Source: Eubacterium sp.
GTDB lineage: Bacteria > Bacillota > Clostridia > Lachnospirales > Lachnospiraceae
DNA: 64,000 nucleotides
NCBI GenBank assembly: GCA_017634555.1
Contig: JAGBNF010000033.1
Span: 1-64,000 of the forward strand
Direction: 5' to 3'
This document shows positions 36,933 through 46,126 of the stretch, in pieces; position 1 is the stretch's first letter; the number at the start of each line of letters is the position of its first letter. The notes beneath the pieces are model-generated. The model worked only from the letters and a program-made list of their open reading frames with translations, had not been told where the DNA came from and did no database searches. Position numbers and translations under genes: made by a program.

Positions 36933-37021
36933 ATTGCAGGCTTTGAGTCGCGAAGCGACGTCGGACTGCGAAGCAGGACGCGCCTGCAATTGTGCAACAA
37001 AAATCGCGCCTGCAATTGTGC
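36933..37021. repeat. second hairpin element with two GAA-loop stems and a 17-bp direct repeat
   Basis: Arms ATTGCAGGC (36933-36941) and GCCTGCAAT (36982-36990) enclose two hairpins with identical GAA loops, GTCGC-GAA-GCGAC (36947-36959) and CTGC-GAA-GCAG (36966-36976). The closing arm is part of a 17-bp sequence, CGCGCCTGCAATTGTGC, present at 36979-36995 and again at 37005-37021. It is far richer in G+C than its surroundings. It ends 42 bases before the fumarase beta start. Confidence 0.7.
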
Positions 37022-37062
37022 CAAACACATACACAAATTCAGTAATTAAGAAGGATCTAATC

Positions 37063-37620
37063 ATGGAAAAAAATATATCTCTTCCCATAGATAAAGAAAC
37101 AATTTCAGAGCTTCATTCGGGAGACTACCTGTATCTTACAGGAACCATTTATACTGCAAGAGATGCAGCTCATAAGAGAATGTATGAAGCAATAGGTCGC
37201 GGTGAAGAGCTGCCTTTTGATATTTCCGGAAAATTCATTTATTATCTCGGACCTACACCTGCAAAGCCGGGAATGGTCATCGGTTCAGCAGGACCTACAA
37301 CATCAAGCCGTATGGATAAGTATACTCCTGAGCTTCTCAGCAGAGGACTCAGCGGAATGATAGGTAAGGGTAAGAGAAGTAAAGATGTAATAGATTCTAT
37401 AGTTGAAAACGGTGCCGTATATATGGCAGCCGTAGGTGGAGCGGGAGCTCTTCTTTCAAAATGTATAAAGAGTTCTGAGGTTATAGCATATGATGATCTC
37501 GGAACAGAAGCCATAAGAAAGCTTTATGTGGAAAACCTTCCGGTTATCGTGATAGTAGACAGTCACGGTAATAATCTTTATGAAAGTGCGGTAGAGGATT
37601 TTCTTAGCAGTCAGAATTAA
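37063..37620 (+). CDS. class I fumarate hydratase, beta subunit
   Basis: A 185-residue beta subunit with the swivelling-domain pattern: ISELHSGDYLYLTGTIYTARDAAHKR near the start, then the conserved YLGPTPAKPGMVIGSAGPTTSSRMD, GMIGKGKRS and GGAGALLS. The ATG at 37063 has AGAAGGAT upstream and the family N-terminus; an in-frame ATG at 36934 would only translate the hairpin element. Partner of the alpha subunit at 35937-36776. Confidence 0.92.
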   Translation: MEKNISLPIDKETISELHSGDYLYLTGTIYTARDAAHKRMYEAIGRGEELPFDISGKFIYYLGPTPAKPGMVIGSAGPTTSSRMDKYTPELLSRGLSGMIGKGKRSKDVIDSIVENGAVYMAAVGGAGALLSKCIKSSEVIAYDDLGTEAIRKLYVENLPVIVIVDSHGNNLYESAVEDFLSSQN

Positions 37621-37646
37621 TAAAGCATTTACGGGGTAGAATTTTA

Positions 37647-38201
37647 ATGGCAAAGCGAAAAAAACGCTTGAACAAAAAAATGAAAGAGCTCATCTGGACT
37701 CTTGTCGGATTCGCGCTTATTGCGGGTATTATTTTTCTTGTTATCATTGGCGATGGCGCACCGACTATCAGTATGGCAATTTCTAAGTATTATGATGCTA
37801 TCGGCAGCAGAAATAATAACAAGTATATTTCCATATGTTATACAAAAAACTGGAGAGAAAATTATAAACCGGAAGGTATGGATATTAGTCTTGATGACGT
37901 TGTAACAAATGCCATGTCCTTCCAGACGAGTGCAACCTTCTCAGATCTTAAGATCATCAAGAAAGAGAAGGTGGGGGATGAAGTAGTAGCCGCATTTAAT
38001 GAAAGTGTAAGCAGGATTTACGGAATTAAAATGAAGGCTACAAAAATGTACAAGGTTACTTTCAGTATGATAATGAATATGGAGGGAGCCGAAGTATCAA
38101 AACAGAATACCGGATTTATAACAAGATATGTATATAAATGCGGTTCGAGATGGTATTTCTTCGCTGATACTCTCGTATCGGTCGATATAGGATTGGAATA
38201 A
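37647..38201 (+). CDS. hypothetical single-span protein
   Basis: A 184-residue protein with a very basic start (MAKRKKRLNKKMK), one membrane span at about 15-34 and an extracytoplasmic domain of about 145 residues with alternating hydrophobic strands. The pattern resembles NTF2/DUF4878-like extracellular domains, but I cannot assign it. It lies 26 bases after the fumarase beta gene and 15 bases before the large GGDEF protein and is probably read with one of them. Confidence 0.65.
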   Translation: MAKRKKRLNKKMKELIWTLVGFALIAGIIFLVIIGDGAPTISMAISKYYDAIGSRNNNKYISICYTKNWRENYKPEGMDISLDDVVTNAMSFQTSATFSDLKIIKKEKVGDEVVAAFNESVSRIYGIKMKATKMYKVTFSMIMNMEGAEVSKQNTGFITRYVYKCGSRWYFFADTLVSVDIGLE

Positions 38202-38216
38202 AAACGCAGGTTGCTT

Positions 38217-41200
38217 ATGGATAAAAAGAATGGTACAAAAGGTATCATACACAGTGTATTTCCGAAGATTAACAGTTACAGCATTATTGCTATGATATTC
38301 TGTGTAATTATAAATATATCCGGACATTTCATAACCCAAAAGCTGAATATGCCATTATGGCTCGATACTCTCGGAACAATGGTCATTGCCATACAGTATG
38401 GTCCTTTGTTCGGCGCACTCATCGGTGCAGTATCGGTCATACTTCTCGGTGTCTTTGGGATTTCCATATATAACTATGCTCTTGTTGGTGTTGCAGTTGG
38501 CCTCTTAATAGGTCTTTTCTTTATGAAAAAAAGCAGAGAACTGCTTGCAATAATAACAGCCGGTATGGTAACCGGTATTCTTTCATCACTTATCAGCGTT
38601 CCCCTGGATATATATAATTACGGAACCGGAAGGGTCGGAAATCTCTGGGGAAATGCTTTCTATGATCTTTTTTCCACAACAGTAAATTCAAAAATAGTAA
38701 ATTGTTTAGCATCAGAGCTGTTTCTGAATCTGCCGGATAAGGTAATTACAATTCTTCTGGCAGTTACTCTAGTTATATTTGTAGAACATAAAATGCCTGA
38801 TAATAAAAGCAAAAGAATGACTATCAGTATTATGATTCTTCTGGCAGTATTACTTTCAGATGTGTTCGGAGAGCCTGATATCAGAGTAAATGCAGCGGAC
38901 TTTGATTCGGAATTTGAAACTGTTCAGTTCGGAAGTGAGGATGGTCTTCTTGCAAAGGAGATAAATGCAGTCGCACAGACGAAGGACGGCTATATGTGGA
39001 TAGGAACCTATTCCGGTCTTTATATCTATGATGGTATAAAATTCAGACCTACCGAGATAGATGAGCGCATACATAATGCAATGGTTCTTTATGTGGATTC
39101 TCAGGGAAGGCTCTGGGTCGGTACAAATGACACAGGTGTATTCTGTTATGATCCGGAAACCTCAGAATCCATATGCTACAGTACAGAAAACGGACTGACG
39201 GCTGACTCCATAAGATGTATCAGTGAAGACAGCAACGGAAACGTTTATATCGGAACGGTAAGATATATAACAAAGATAACTCCTAACGGAGATATTAAAA
39301 CATATTCCGAATGGGAGGACGTATTTTATCCGGATTCCTTTACACCGCTTGATGATGGAAGCATGGTGGGTGTTACAAACGGCGGTACAGTCTTCAGGAT
39401 CAAGGATGATATTCTCTGCGGTACCATTACAGAGGAAAAGGAAGCTGCATCAAATTTCATAGCTGTTGTTTATACCGGAGAAAAGCTTTATGCGGGAACA
39501 TCCGGAAGTACCATATATGAGCTTGAGATAGATGGCGATGAATTCATACAGGGTACGAGAATCAGACTGAACGGAATCAATTACGTTAATAAGCTGGTAT
39601 ATCATCCGCAGTATAAAGGTCTTCTTGTCTGCGGTGAAACAGGAATGGGCTTCGTAGATCTTAAGACCAAGAAGCTCACAAATCTTGCGAAGGAAAATTT
39701 CGAGGGTGCAGTAAGCGATGTATGTGTTGATGAGCAGGGTGATATCTGGTTTGTATCAAACAAGTACGGTATCCTTAAATATTCCCGTTCACCTTTCAGA
39801 AATATACTTAATAAAGCAAAGGTAAATACAGGTGTAGTAAATGCACTGCTGATACATGACAATAAGCTTTTCATAGGTTCCGATACGGGACTTACGATAA
39901 TAGATCTTTCGGATTATAAGAGCATCACAGAGCCATATTCACCGCATCTGGATAAGACCAGAATCAGAAATTTCATGGAGGATTCTAAGGGAAATATCTG
40001 GATAAGTACATATGGTGATAACGGTCTTATCCGTGTTGATAAAGATAAGAAGGTTAAATACTTCAACGAAAATACCTCCGGTATGCTGGGAAGCAGATGC
40101 AGAAGTGTTATCGAGCTTTCTGACGGAAGGATCCTCGCCGCAAGTAATATGGGATTATCCTATATTGACGGAGATGAGGTTGTAGCAACCATCGGTGTTG
40201 ATAACGGTCTAAATAATCAGTACATCCTTTCAATGTATGAAAGAGAGGACGGTACTATTCTTGCTGCTTCTGACGGTGACGGAATTTATATCATCAAGAA
40301 CGACAGAGTAGCGGGACATATCGGAAAGGCTGAGGGCCTTGATACCGCAGTAGTCCTCAGGATTGTAAAATGTACCGGCGGTTATCTGTATGTTACAAGT
40401 AATGCACTTTACTATGATAACGGCAGTGAAATCAGAAAGCTGGAGAAATTTCCGTATTCCAATAATTATGACATTATTATATCCGAGGACGGCAACTGCT
40501 GGATAACCTCCAGTGCGGGTCTTTATGTTGTAAGTGAGGAGAAGCTGCTTGAGGATGAGGAATATACCTGTACACTCCTTAATGAAAGCTGGGGATTCAA
40601 ATCATCATTTACTGCAAATTCATGGAATATCTTGAACGGAGATATTCTGTATCTCTGCTGTATTGACGGTGTAAGAGCTATCTCTACATCGGATTATGAT
40701 AATATAGCTGCAGATTATCAGCTGCATCTGAAGAATATAACAGCAAATGAAGAATACATTACGAAGGAGAACGGAAGTTTTGTCATTCCTCCGGAAAGCG
40801 GACGTATTGAGTTCAATGTTGCTGTAAACAACTATACACTTTCAAATCCTATGGTACATTACTATCTGGATGGTGCTACCGATGAAGGTATCACATGTTA
40901 TCAGAATGAGATAGTTCCGCTTGCTTATACGAATCTTCCTTACGGAAATTATAAATTCCATATAGAGATATTGGATTCGACCACAGGTGATATTCTGGAG
41001 TCAAAGACATATGATGTTGAAAAGCAGGCGATGATGTATGAGCGTCTGTATTTCAAAATATATCTTTTTACTGTAGGAACACTTATTGTAATGTATCTGG
41101 TATGGCTGTTTTATGCCATAAACCGGAAGACTAAGAGTGTTATCGGACTTCAGAAGGAAATCCTGACAGATCCTATGACAGGAATATATAACAAGGCCGG

Positions 41201-42077
41201 ATCACATAAGGTACTTAAGACTCTTTGTGAAGAAGAGACCGGATTCCTGCTTATGATCGATCTGGACAGCTTTAAGCTGGTCAACGATATATACGGACAT
41301 GATATGGGTGATAGGATCCTTATCAGATTTGCCGAGCTTATACAGGAAGCACTCGGTGAGGATAACATGGCCGGTCGTATCGGTGGAGATGAGTTTGTCG
41401 GTTTTGTAAAGGATACCGAGGACGAAGAGGTTGTTGAAAATGCAACAAAGTACCTTAACAGAGAAATCATCAAGTCTGCTAAGGAATATATGGGAGAGGA
41501 TATGAATATACCTCTCGGCGCATCGATCGGTGCTGTTCGTTGTCCAGCGGAAGGTACTGATTTTGAAGAGCTCTTCAAGCTTGCGGATAAAGCTCTTTAT
41601 GTTGTTAAGCAGAACGGAAAGCATGATTATTCCGTATATCAGAAGAAGAGCAGTGAACCGGAAACTGTTGCTTCTGACAACAACAGCCTTGATCAGATAA
41701 AGAAAATCATCGGTGAGAGAAATGAAGGTAAGGGTGCATATTCGGTAAGCTTTGATAAGCTGCAGATAATATACAGATATATCAACAGATCCGATCGTTT
41801 GAATTCTTCTAAAACGGGATTTATCCGTTTCAGCGTCAGAAACAGTAACGGATCAAAGGTTACCGATGATATACTGGACAGATTTGAAGATCATATTACT
41901 GTCCGTCTTAAGAAAAATGATGTCATCAGTCGTTTCGGGGGAGATTTCTTCGTTCTTTGTACGAACTGTAACGAAGAAGATTGCAGTGATATAGCAAAAC
42001 GAATGATTGATGCATGGAATGCGTCCGATGAAAATACGGACTACGCAGTTAATAGTGAAGTGGAAACAGTAGTTTAA
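38217..42077 (+). CDS. membrane beta-propeller sensor with GGDEF and degenerate second GGDEF domain
   Basis: A 1286-residue signalling protein. Residues 1-205 are a five- or six-span membrane domain resembling ECF-type substrate-binding subunits. About 230-830 holds Reg_prop beta-propeller repeats with recurring GYMWIGTYSGLYIYDG-like units (GRLWVGTNDTG, GDIWFVSNKYG, GNIWISTYGDNG). A Y_Y_Y domain ends near 935, and a span at about 944-968 returns to the cytoplasm. A diguanylate cyclase domain has intact GGDEF at 1056-1060 but no RxxD inhibitory site at the expected spacing. A second, shorter domain reads GGDFF at 1241-1245 and is probably inactive. Start is ATG; a TTG two codons upstream is an alternative. 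Predicted to couple an external signal to c-di-GMP. Confidence 0.85.
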   Translation: MDKKNGTKGIIHSVFPKINSYSIIAMIFCVIINISGHFITQKLNMPLWLDTLGTMVIAIQYGPLFGALIGAVSVILLGVFGISIYNYALVGVAVGLLIGLFFMKKSRELLAIITAGMVTGILSSLISVPLDIYNYGTGRVGNLWGNAFYDLFSTTVNSKIVNCLASELFLNLPDKVITILLAVTLVIFVEHKMPDNKSKRMTISIMILLAVLLSDVFGEPDIRVNAADFDSEFETVQFGSEDGLLAKEINAVAQTKDGYMWIGTYSGLYIYDGIKFRPTEIDERIHNAMVLYVDSQGRLWVGTNDTGVFCYDPETSESICYSTENGLTADSIRCISEDSNGNVYIGTVRYITKITPNGDIKTYSEWEDVFYPDSFTPLDDGSMVGVTNGGTVFRIKDDILCGTITEEKEAASNFIAVVYTGEKLYAGTSGSTIYELEIDGDEFIQGTRIRLNGINYVNKLVYHPQYKGLLVCGETGMGFVDLKTKKLTNLAKENFEGAVSDVCVDEQGDIWFVSNKYGILKYSRSPFRNILNKAKVNTGVVNALLIHDNKLFIGSDTGLTIIDLSDYKSITEPYSPHLDKTRIRNFMEDSKGNIWISTYGDNGLIRVDKDKKVKYFNENTSGMLGSRCRSVIELSDGRILAASNMGLSYIDGDEVVATIGVDNGLNNQYILSMYEREDGTILAASDGDGIYIIKNDRVAGHIGKAEGLDTAVVLRIVKCTGGYLYVTSNALYYDNGSEIRKLEKFPYSNNYDIIISEDGNCWITSSAGLYVVSEEKLLEDEEYTCTLLNESWGFKSSFTANSWNILNGDILYLCCIDGVRAISTSDYDNIAADYQLHLKNITANEEYITKENGSFVIPPESGRIEFNVAVNNYTLSNPMVHYYLDGATDEGITCYQNEIVPLAYTNLPYGNYKFHIEILDSTTGDILESKTYDVEKQAMMYERLYFKIYLFTVGTLIVMYLVWLFYAINRKTKSVIGLQKEILTDPMTGIYNKAGSHKVLKTLCEEETGFLLMIDLDSFKLVNDIYGHDMGDRILIRFAELIQEALGEDNMAGRIGGDEFVGFVKDTEDEEVVENATKYLNREIIKSAKEYMGEDMNIPLGASIGAVRCPAEGTDFEELFKLADKALYVVKQNGKHDYSVYQKKSSEPETVASDNNSLDQIKKIIGERNEGKGAYSVSFDKLQIIYRYINRSDRLNSSKTGFIRFSVRNSNGSKVTDDILDRFEDHITVRLKKNDVISRFGGDFFVLCTNCNEEDCSDIAKRMIDAWNASDENTDYAVNSEVETVV

Positions 42078-42116
42078 AAATTGAATAAAGGTTTATACTA
42101 TATCAGGGGGGAAAAT

Positions 42117-43346
42117 ATGGATATACGTGGACCGGAGAATAGACGCCCATCGTCGAAGAAAGGCAGTGTAGGTGTTACCTTAGGCTTTCTTTTTATCGGT
42201 GGCTGGTTGCTCGCAGGAACAGCCAATTATATAAAGGACCAGATGGCTGCAGATACCGAGGAAGTAAGAATAGTTGACGGATCTGATGCAGTAGTAGAGG
42301 ATTATCCTATTTATTCTTCAAAAAAGGAGATTGAAGAGTTTATTTATTCCGAGATTGAAAGGCGTCCCGAAGAAGGAATCTACTTTCATTATTCTAAGGA
42401 ATTTAATCAAGATGATATTCAGGAAATTGCAAGTAATATCGATCCTTTCTATGGAAGAACGGAGCAGTACATTTTTTCTACGTCATCAACAAAATACGGT
42501 GATGGGCCCGAGGTAGAAGACGGTTATAATAGTGTAAGCATCGATTTTACGATATCGAATGAGAAATATGTTTATGACAGTATAGTGAATTCTGTTCCGA
42601 TACCGGCGGATAAGACTGAGGCAATTGAGCTGGAGGCGGCATGCAAAAGCTTTCTCAATGAATATATAAAGGACGGAATGTCTGATTATGAGAAGGAGAT
42701 TGCAATACATGACTATATAATCAATAACTGCCAATATACCAAGGGTGATACAGCGGAGAAAACTCTGCATTCCGCATATGGTGTAATGGTAAAGCATGAT
42801 GCGGTATGTGAAGGCTATGCCAGAGCAACGGCATTGCTTTTAAGACTGTCAGGTATTGATGCAAAGCTTGTTATAGGCACAGCCAGCCGTGAAAACGGAA
42901 ATAATACGGTTACTGAGAATGATATCAACCATATGTGGGTTCAGGTATATATTATCGGTAAATGGTATAATGTCGATACTACATGGGATGATCCGGTGGG
43001 TGATGAAGAGACGATAACACATCACTTCTGTAATGTTAACGATGATATCCTCAGCAGGACCCATAAATGGGATAAGGACAAAGCAGAAGAATGCTTTTCA
43101 ATGGACATGAATTATTATAAAAAGAATGGTGTTTACTTTGAGACTCAGGAAGCATTTCAGGCATATGTCGATGAACAGATCGATGCGGGAAATGAGGTTA
43201 TTGAGTGTGTTGTAGACAATCCCGACTTAAGTGAAGAAGCCATGAGCTTTATATTTGAACATGAGGGAGTTAATGAGTATGCCCTTGGTTACGGCGAAAC
43301 AGGAGAGTATTCCGATGTAACGGTATATGTCACTACTTCCGAATAA
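42117..43346 (+). CDS. membrane-anchored transglutaminase-like protein
   Basis: A 409-residue protein with a basic start, one span at about residues 18-38 and an extracytoplasmic domain. The transglutaminase-core triad is visible: Cys in HDAVCEGYARA, His in NDINHMWVQVYI and Asp in YNVDTTWDDP. This matches transglutaminase/cytokinesis protein 3-like proteins of Clostridia; whether it is a protease, transferase or inactive is unknown. The ATG has AGGGGGGAAAAT upstream; an earlier in-frame TTG has none. It lies between the GGDEF protein and a hybrid kinase. It is not of the c-di-GMP-controlled LapG type by pattern. Confidence 0.83.
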   Translation: MDIRGPENRRPSSKKGSVGVTLGFLFIGGWLLAGTANYIKDQMAADTEEVRIVDGSDAVVEDYPIYSSKKEIEEFIYSEIERRPEEGIYFHYSKEFNQDDIQEIASNIDPFYGRTEQYIFSTSSTKYGDGPEVEDGYNSVSIDFTISNEKYVYDSIVNSVPIPADKTEAIELEAACKSFLNEYIKDGMSDYEKEIAIHDYIINNCQYTKGDTAEKTLHSAYGVMVKHDAVCEGYARATALLLRLSGIDAKLVIGTASRENGNNTVTENDINHMWVQVYIIGKWYNVDTTWDDPVGDEETITHHFCNVNDDILSRTHKWDKDKAEECFSMDMNYYKKNGVYFETQEAFQAYVDEQIDAGNEVIECVVDNPDLSEEAMSFIFEHEGVNEYALGYGETGEYSDVTVYVTTSE

Positions 43347-43364
43347 AGGTTATAAGATTTACAC

Positions 43365-46085
43365 ATGAAGCTGAATAAGAAAACAAAAAACGAAACAACA
43401 TCTTTAGAAACAGAAGAAAAAGAAATAATGGACGAAGAGAGTGTGTCCGGAAATCTATCCCAGACGATCCGGATATTCAGAAATATAATCATTGTACTTC
43501 TTCTCGTTATCATGCTTATCAGTTCTTTCCTGTTTTATCAGACAGGAACAGATATTACTGATGGAATGATGACAAGAGGTCAGTTCTATTATGGAAATCA
43601 GTTCAACGAATGGGAGCTGGAGCAGAGGACCATACTCAAAATGTTTGTGAGTATCATGTCCGCAGATCCGGATGTACTGGATAATTATGAAGAGGCTGTA
43701 GAGTGGATCGACAGTATTGCTGCAGATTATCCAAGCATTTCAGTATGCTATCTGGCAAATCCTGACAGAGAGTATCCGATCATTATGAATAACGGCTGGC
43801 TGCCGGATGAAGGCTGGAAGCTTGAGGACAGAGAATGGTACAAACGTACTATGGAATCCGAAGACGGCTTCAGCATTTCCGATCCTTATTATGATGGTCA
43901 GACCGGAAACTACTGTATCACCATGTCCGAAAAGGTATATAGCAGAAGCGGTGAGTACATCGGCGTTTTTGCTATTGATCTCTATATGGACAAGATCATA
44001 GATATATTTGGTTCGAGTTATTCGGATCAGGAATATGTATTTCTTGTAGATCCTAACGGTGATATTATCAATCATCCAAACAGTGATTATCAGATTACAA
44101 TGAGCAGCATGACAAATATTGCGGCTACTCCTTATTATGCTGCTTATAAATCCGAAGATAATAAAATGCATAAGCTCAGAGATTATGACGGTAAGCTTAA
44201 GTGCTGTAAATGCAGTCTGGATAAGTCTACCGGTTTTTCTGTTGTCCTTGTATGGAATTATTGGGATATATATCTGTTCCAGGTGGTATATACGATATTT
44301 TATGCAGTACTGATTCTGCTTATCATTATTGCGGTAATCGTTCTCATTAATAAGGTTATCCGCTCCCAGGCTAATATGAATAAGAAGCTTGCAGAGTCAG
44401 CTCGTGCCGCAACTGTAGCGGGAAAGGCAAAGTCGGATTTCCTGGCACAGATGAGTCATGAAATCAGAACACCTATCAATGCTGTTATCGGAATGGATGA
44501 GATGATCCTGAACGAAACCGACAGTCCGGATATCAAGGAGTATGCAAGAGATATCAAGAGCGCCAGCCATACACTTCTTACGATCATCAACGGAATACTT
44601 GATTTTTCAAAGATCGAAAGCGGAAAGATGGAGATCATTCCGGTTAAGTATGATACGGCAAAGCTTATAACAGATCTTGTAAATATGATAGATGACAGAG
44701 CAGCGAAGAAGGGACTTGAATTTAAGCTCGATATAGATCCTTCCCTTCCGAAGACTCTGTACGGTGACGATGTGCGTCTGAAGCAGGTTATCGTTAATCT
44801 TCTTACTAACGCTGTAAAATATACCGAAAAGGGAAGGGTCACATTTACCATGAGAAAGGAAGCTCTTTCTGAGGATAATTGTGAGATTTTCGTTGAGGTA
44901 AGGGATACCGGTATCGGAATCAAGGAAGAGGAAATGGACAAGCTCTTCCAGTCCTTCCAGCGTCTTGATGAAAAGAAGAACAGGACTATCGAGGGAACAG
45001 GTCTCGGTATGTCTATCGTAGACGGAATCCTGAAGCTTATGAACAGTAATCTTATTGTTGAAAGTAAGTACGGAGAAGGCTCCGCATTTTCCTTCAGATT
45101 CAGGCAGAAGGTGAAGGATGCTTCGCCTATGGGTGAATTCCAGAGGCATATGATGCTCGAAGGAGATGAGACTGAGAGAAAGCAGCTCCGTATCCTGAAG
45201 GCGGATATACTTGTAGTTGATGATAATGAAATGAATCTCAAGGTCGCAAAGGGACTTATGAAGAGACTGGCAGTGGTTCCGGATCTTGCATCAAGCGGCC
45301 GCGAGTCCATAGAGATGCTTAAGAATAAGCATTATGACATTATCCTTATGGATCATATGATGCCGGATCTTGATGGTATCGAGACATTAAGACTGATAAG
45401 AAAGGACAATCTGCTCGGTGATGATACGGCGGTAATCGCACTTACTGCAAATGCCATAGCAGGTGCCAGGGAGATGTACATTTCCGAGGGCTTTAAGGAT
45501 TATCTGTCGAAGCCTATAGATCCTATCGAGTTTGAGAATATTCTTGTGAAGTATCTGCCGGAGGACGGCTTTACATATGAGGAGTCTGATGACGAGATCG
45601 TGGAAGAGCAGTCAGCAGATGAAAGTGAGAGTGAAGCTCCTGAGGAAAGAGGCAGCAGTATTTTGCTGGATACTCTCAGAGCTGAAGGAATCAATGTGGA
45701 TGATGCTCTGGGATACTGTATGAATGATGAGGATTTCTATAAGGATCTTCTGAAGACCTATGTAAATTCCGAATCCGAAAAGCGTGAGATGATCACGAAA
45801 TATTATACTGAAGAGAACTGGAAGGATTATCAGGTTCAGGTACATGCGCTGAAGAGTTCTTCGAAGACGATAGGTCTGGATGAACTGTCAGAGATGGCTC
45901 TTGAACAGGAAAATGCAGCAGGGGAAAATGATGAGAAGATCATTTTTGAAGGTTATGAACCGATGATGACAAGATATGCTGCCGATGTTAAGAAGATAAA
46001 AAATATTTTAGGTCTGGATAACTGCAGTGTTCCTGAAGATACGGATGATGATATGGAAATTCTGGAATTTATGCCGGAAGAATAG
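43365..46085 (+). CDS. hybrid sensor histidine kinase with dCache, REC and Hpt domains
   Basis: A 906-residue kinase. A span at about 42-64 is followed by an extracytoplasmic dCache-like sensor (about 70-300, with GWLPDEGWKLEDREWYK and the YYDGQTGNYCITMS pattern), then a second span (about 305-328). HisKA has the phosphoacceptor His near 364 in QMSHEIRTPINAVIG. HATPase has NLLTNAVKYTEKG, DTGIGI and GTGLGMSI. The receiver has its Asp near 662 in DIILMDHMMPDLDG. A C-terminal Hpt domain has His near 827 in HALKSSSKTIG. It carries a complete phosphorelay in one chain, so an external response regulator is needed for output; none is adjacent. It lies 18 bases after the transglutaminase gene. Confidence 0.9.
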   Translation: MKLNKKTKNETTSLETEEKEIMDEESVSGNLSQTIRIFRNIIIVLLLVIMLISSFLFYQTGTDITDGMMTRGQFYYGNQFNEWELEQRTILKMFVSIMSADPDVLDNYEEAVEWIDSIAADYPSISVCYLANPDREYPIIMNNGWLPDEGWKLEDREWYKRTMESEDGFSISDPYYDGQTGNYCITMSEKVYSRSGEYIGVFAIDLYMDKIIDIFGSSYSDQEYVFLVDPNGDIINHPNSDYQITMSSMTNIAATPYYAAYKSEDNKMHKLRDYDGKLKCCKCSLDKSTGFSVVLVWNYWDIYLFQVVYTIFYAVLILLIIIAVIVLINKVIRSQANMNKKLAESARAATVAGKAKSDFLAQMSHEIRTPINAVIGMDEMILNETDSPDIKEYARDIKSASHTLLTIINGILDFSKIESGKMEIIPVKYDTAKLITDLVNMIDDRAAKKGLEFKLDIDPSLPKTLYGDDVRLKQVIVNLLTNAVKYTEKGRVTFTMRKEALSEDNCEIFVEVRDTGIGIKEEEMDKLFQSFQRLDEKKNRTIEGTGLGMSIVDGILKLMNSNLIVESKYGEGSAFSFRFRQKVKDASPMGEFQRHMMLEGDETERKQLRILKADILVVDDNEMNLKVAKGLMKRLAVVPDLASSGRESIEMLKNKHYDIILMDHMMPDLDGIETLRLIRKDNLLGDDTAVIALTANAIAGAREMYISEGFKDYLSKPIDPIEFENILVKYLPEDGFTYEESDDEIVEEQSADESESEAPEERGSSILLDTLRAEGINVDDALGYCMNDEDFYKDLLKTYVNSESEKREMITKYYTEENWKDYQVQVHALKSSSKTIGLDELSEMALEQENAAGENDEKIIFEGYEPMMTRYAADVKKIKNILGLDNCSVPEDTDDDMEILEFMPEE

Positions 46086-46126
46086 TTTACGATCATGGGA
46101 AGCCTGCGGAAGATGAGGTATGGGGG

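Noticed and set aside
36934..37062. N-terminal extension of the fumarase beta gene from an ATG at 36934
   Set aside because: The extension only translates the GC-rich hairpin element and has no family match; a ribosome-binding site lies before the ATG at 37063.
44456..45310. A 284-residue Ser/Phe-rich minus-strand frame inside the hybrid kinase gene
   Set aside because: Antisense shadow of a confident kinase gene, without ribosome site or recognisable motifs.
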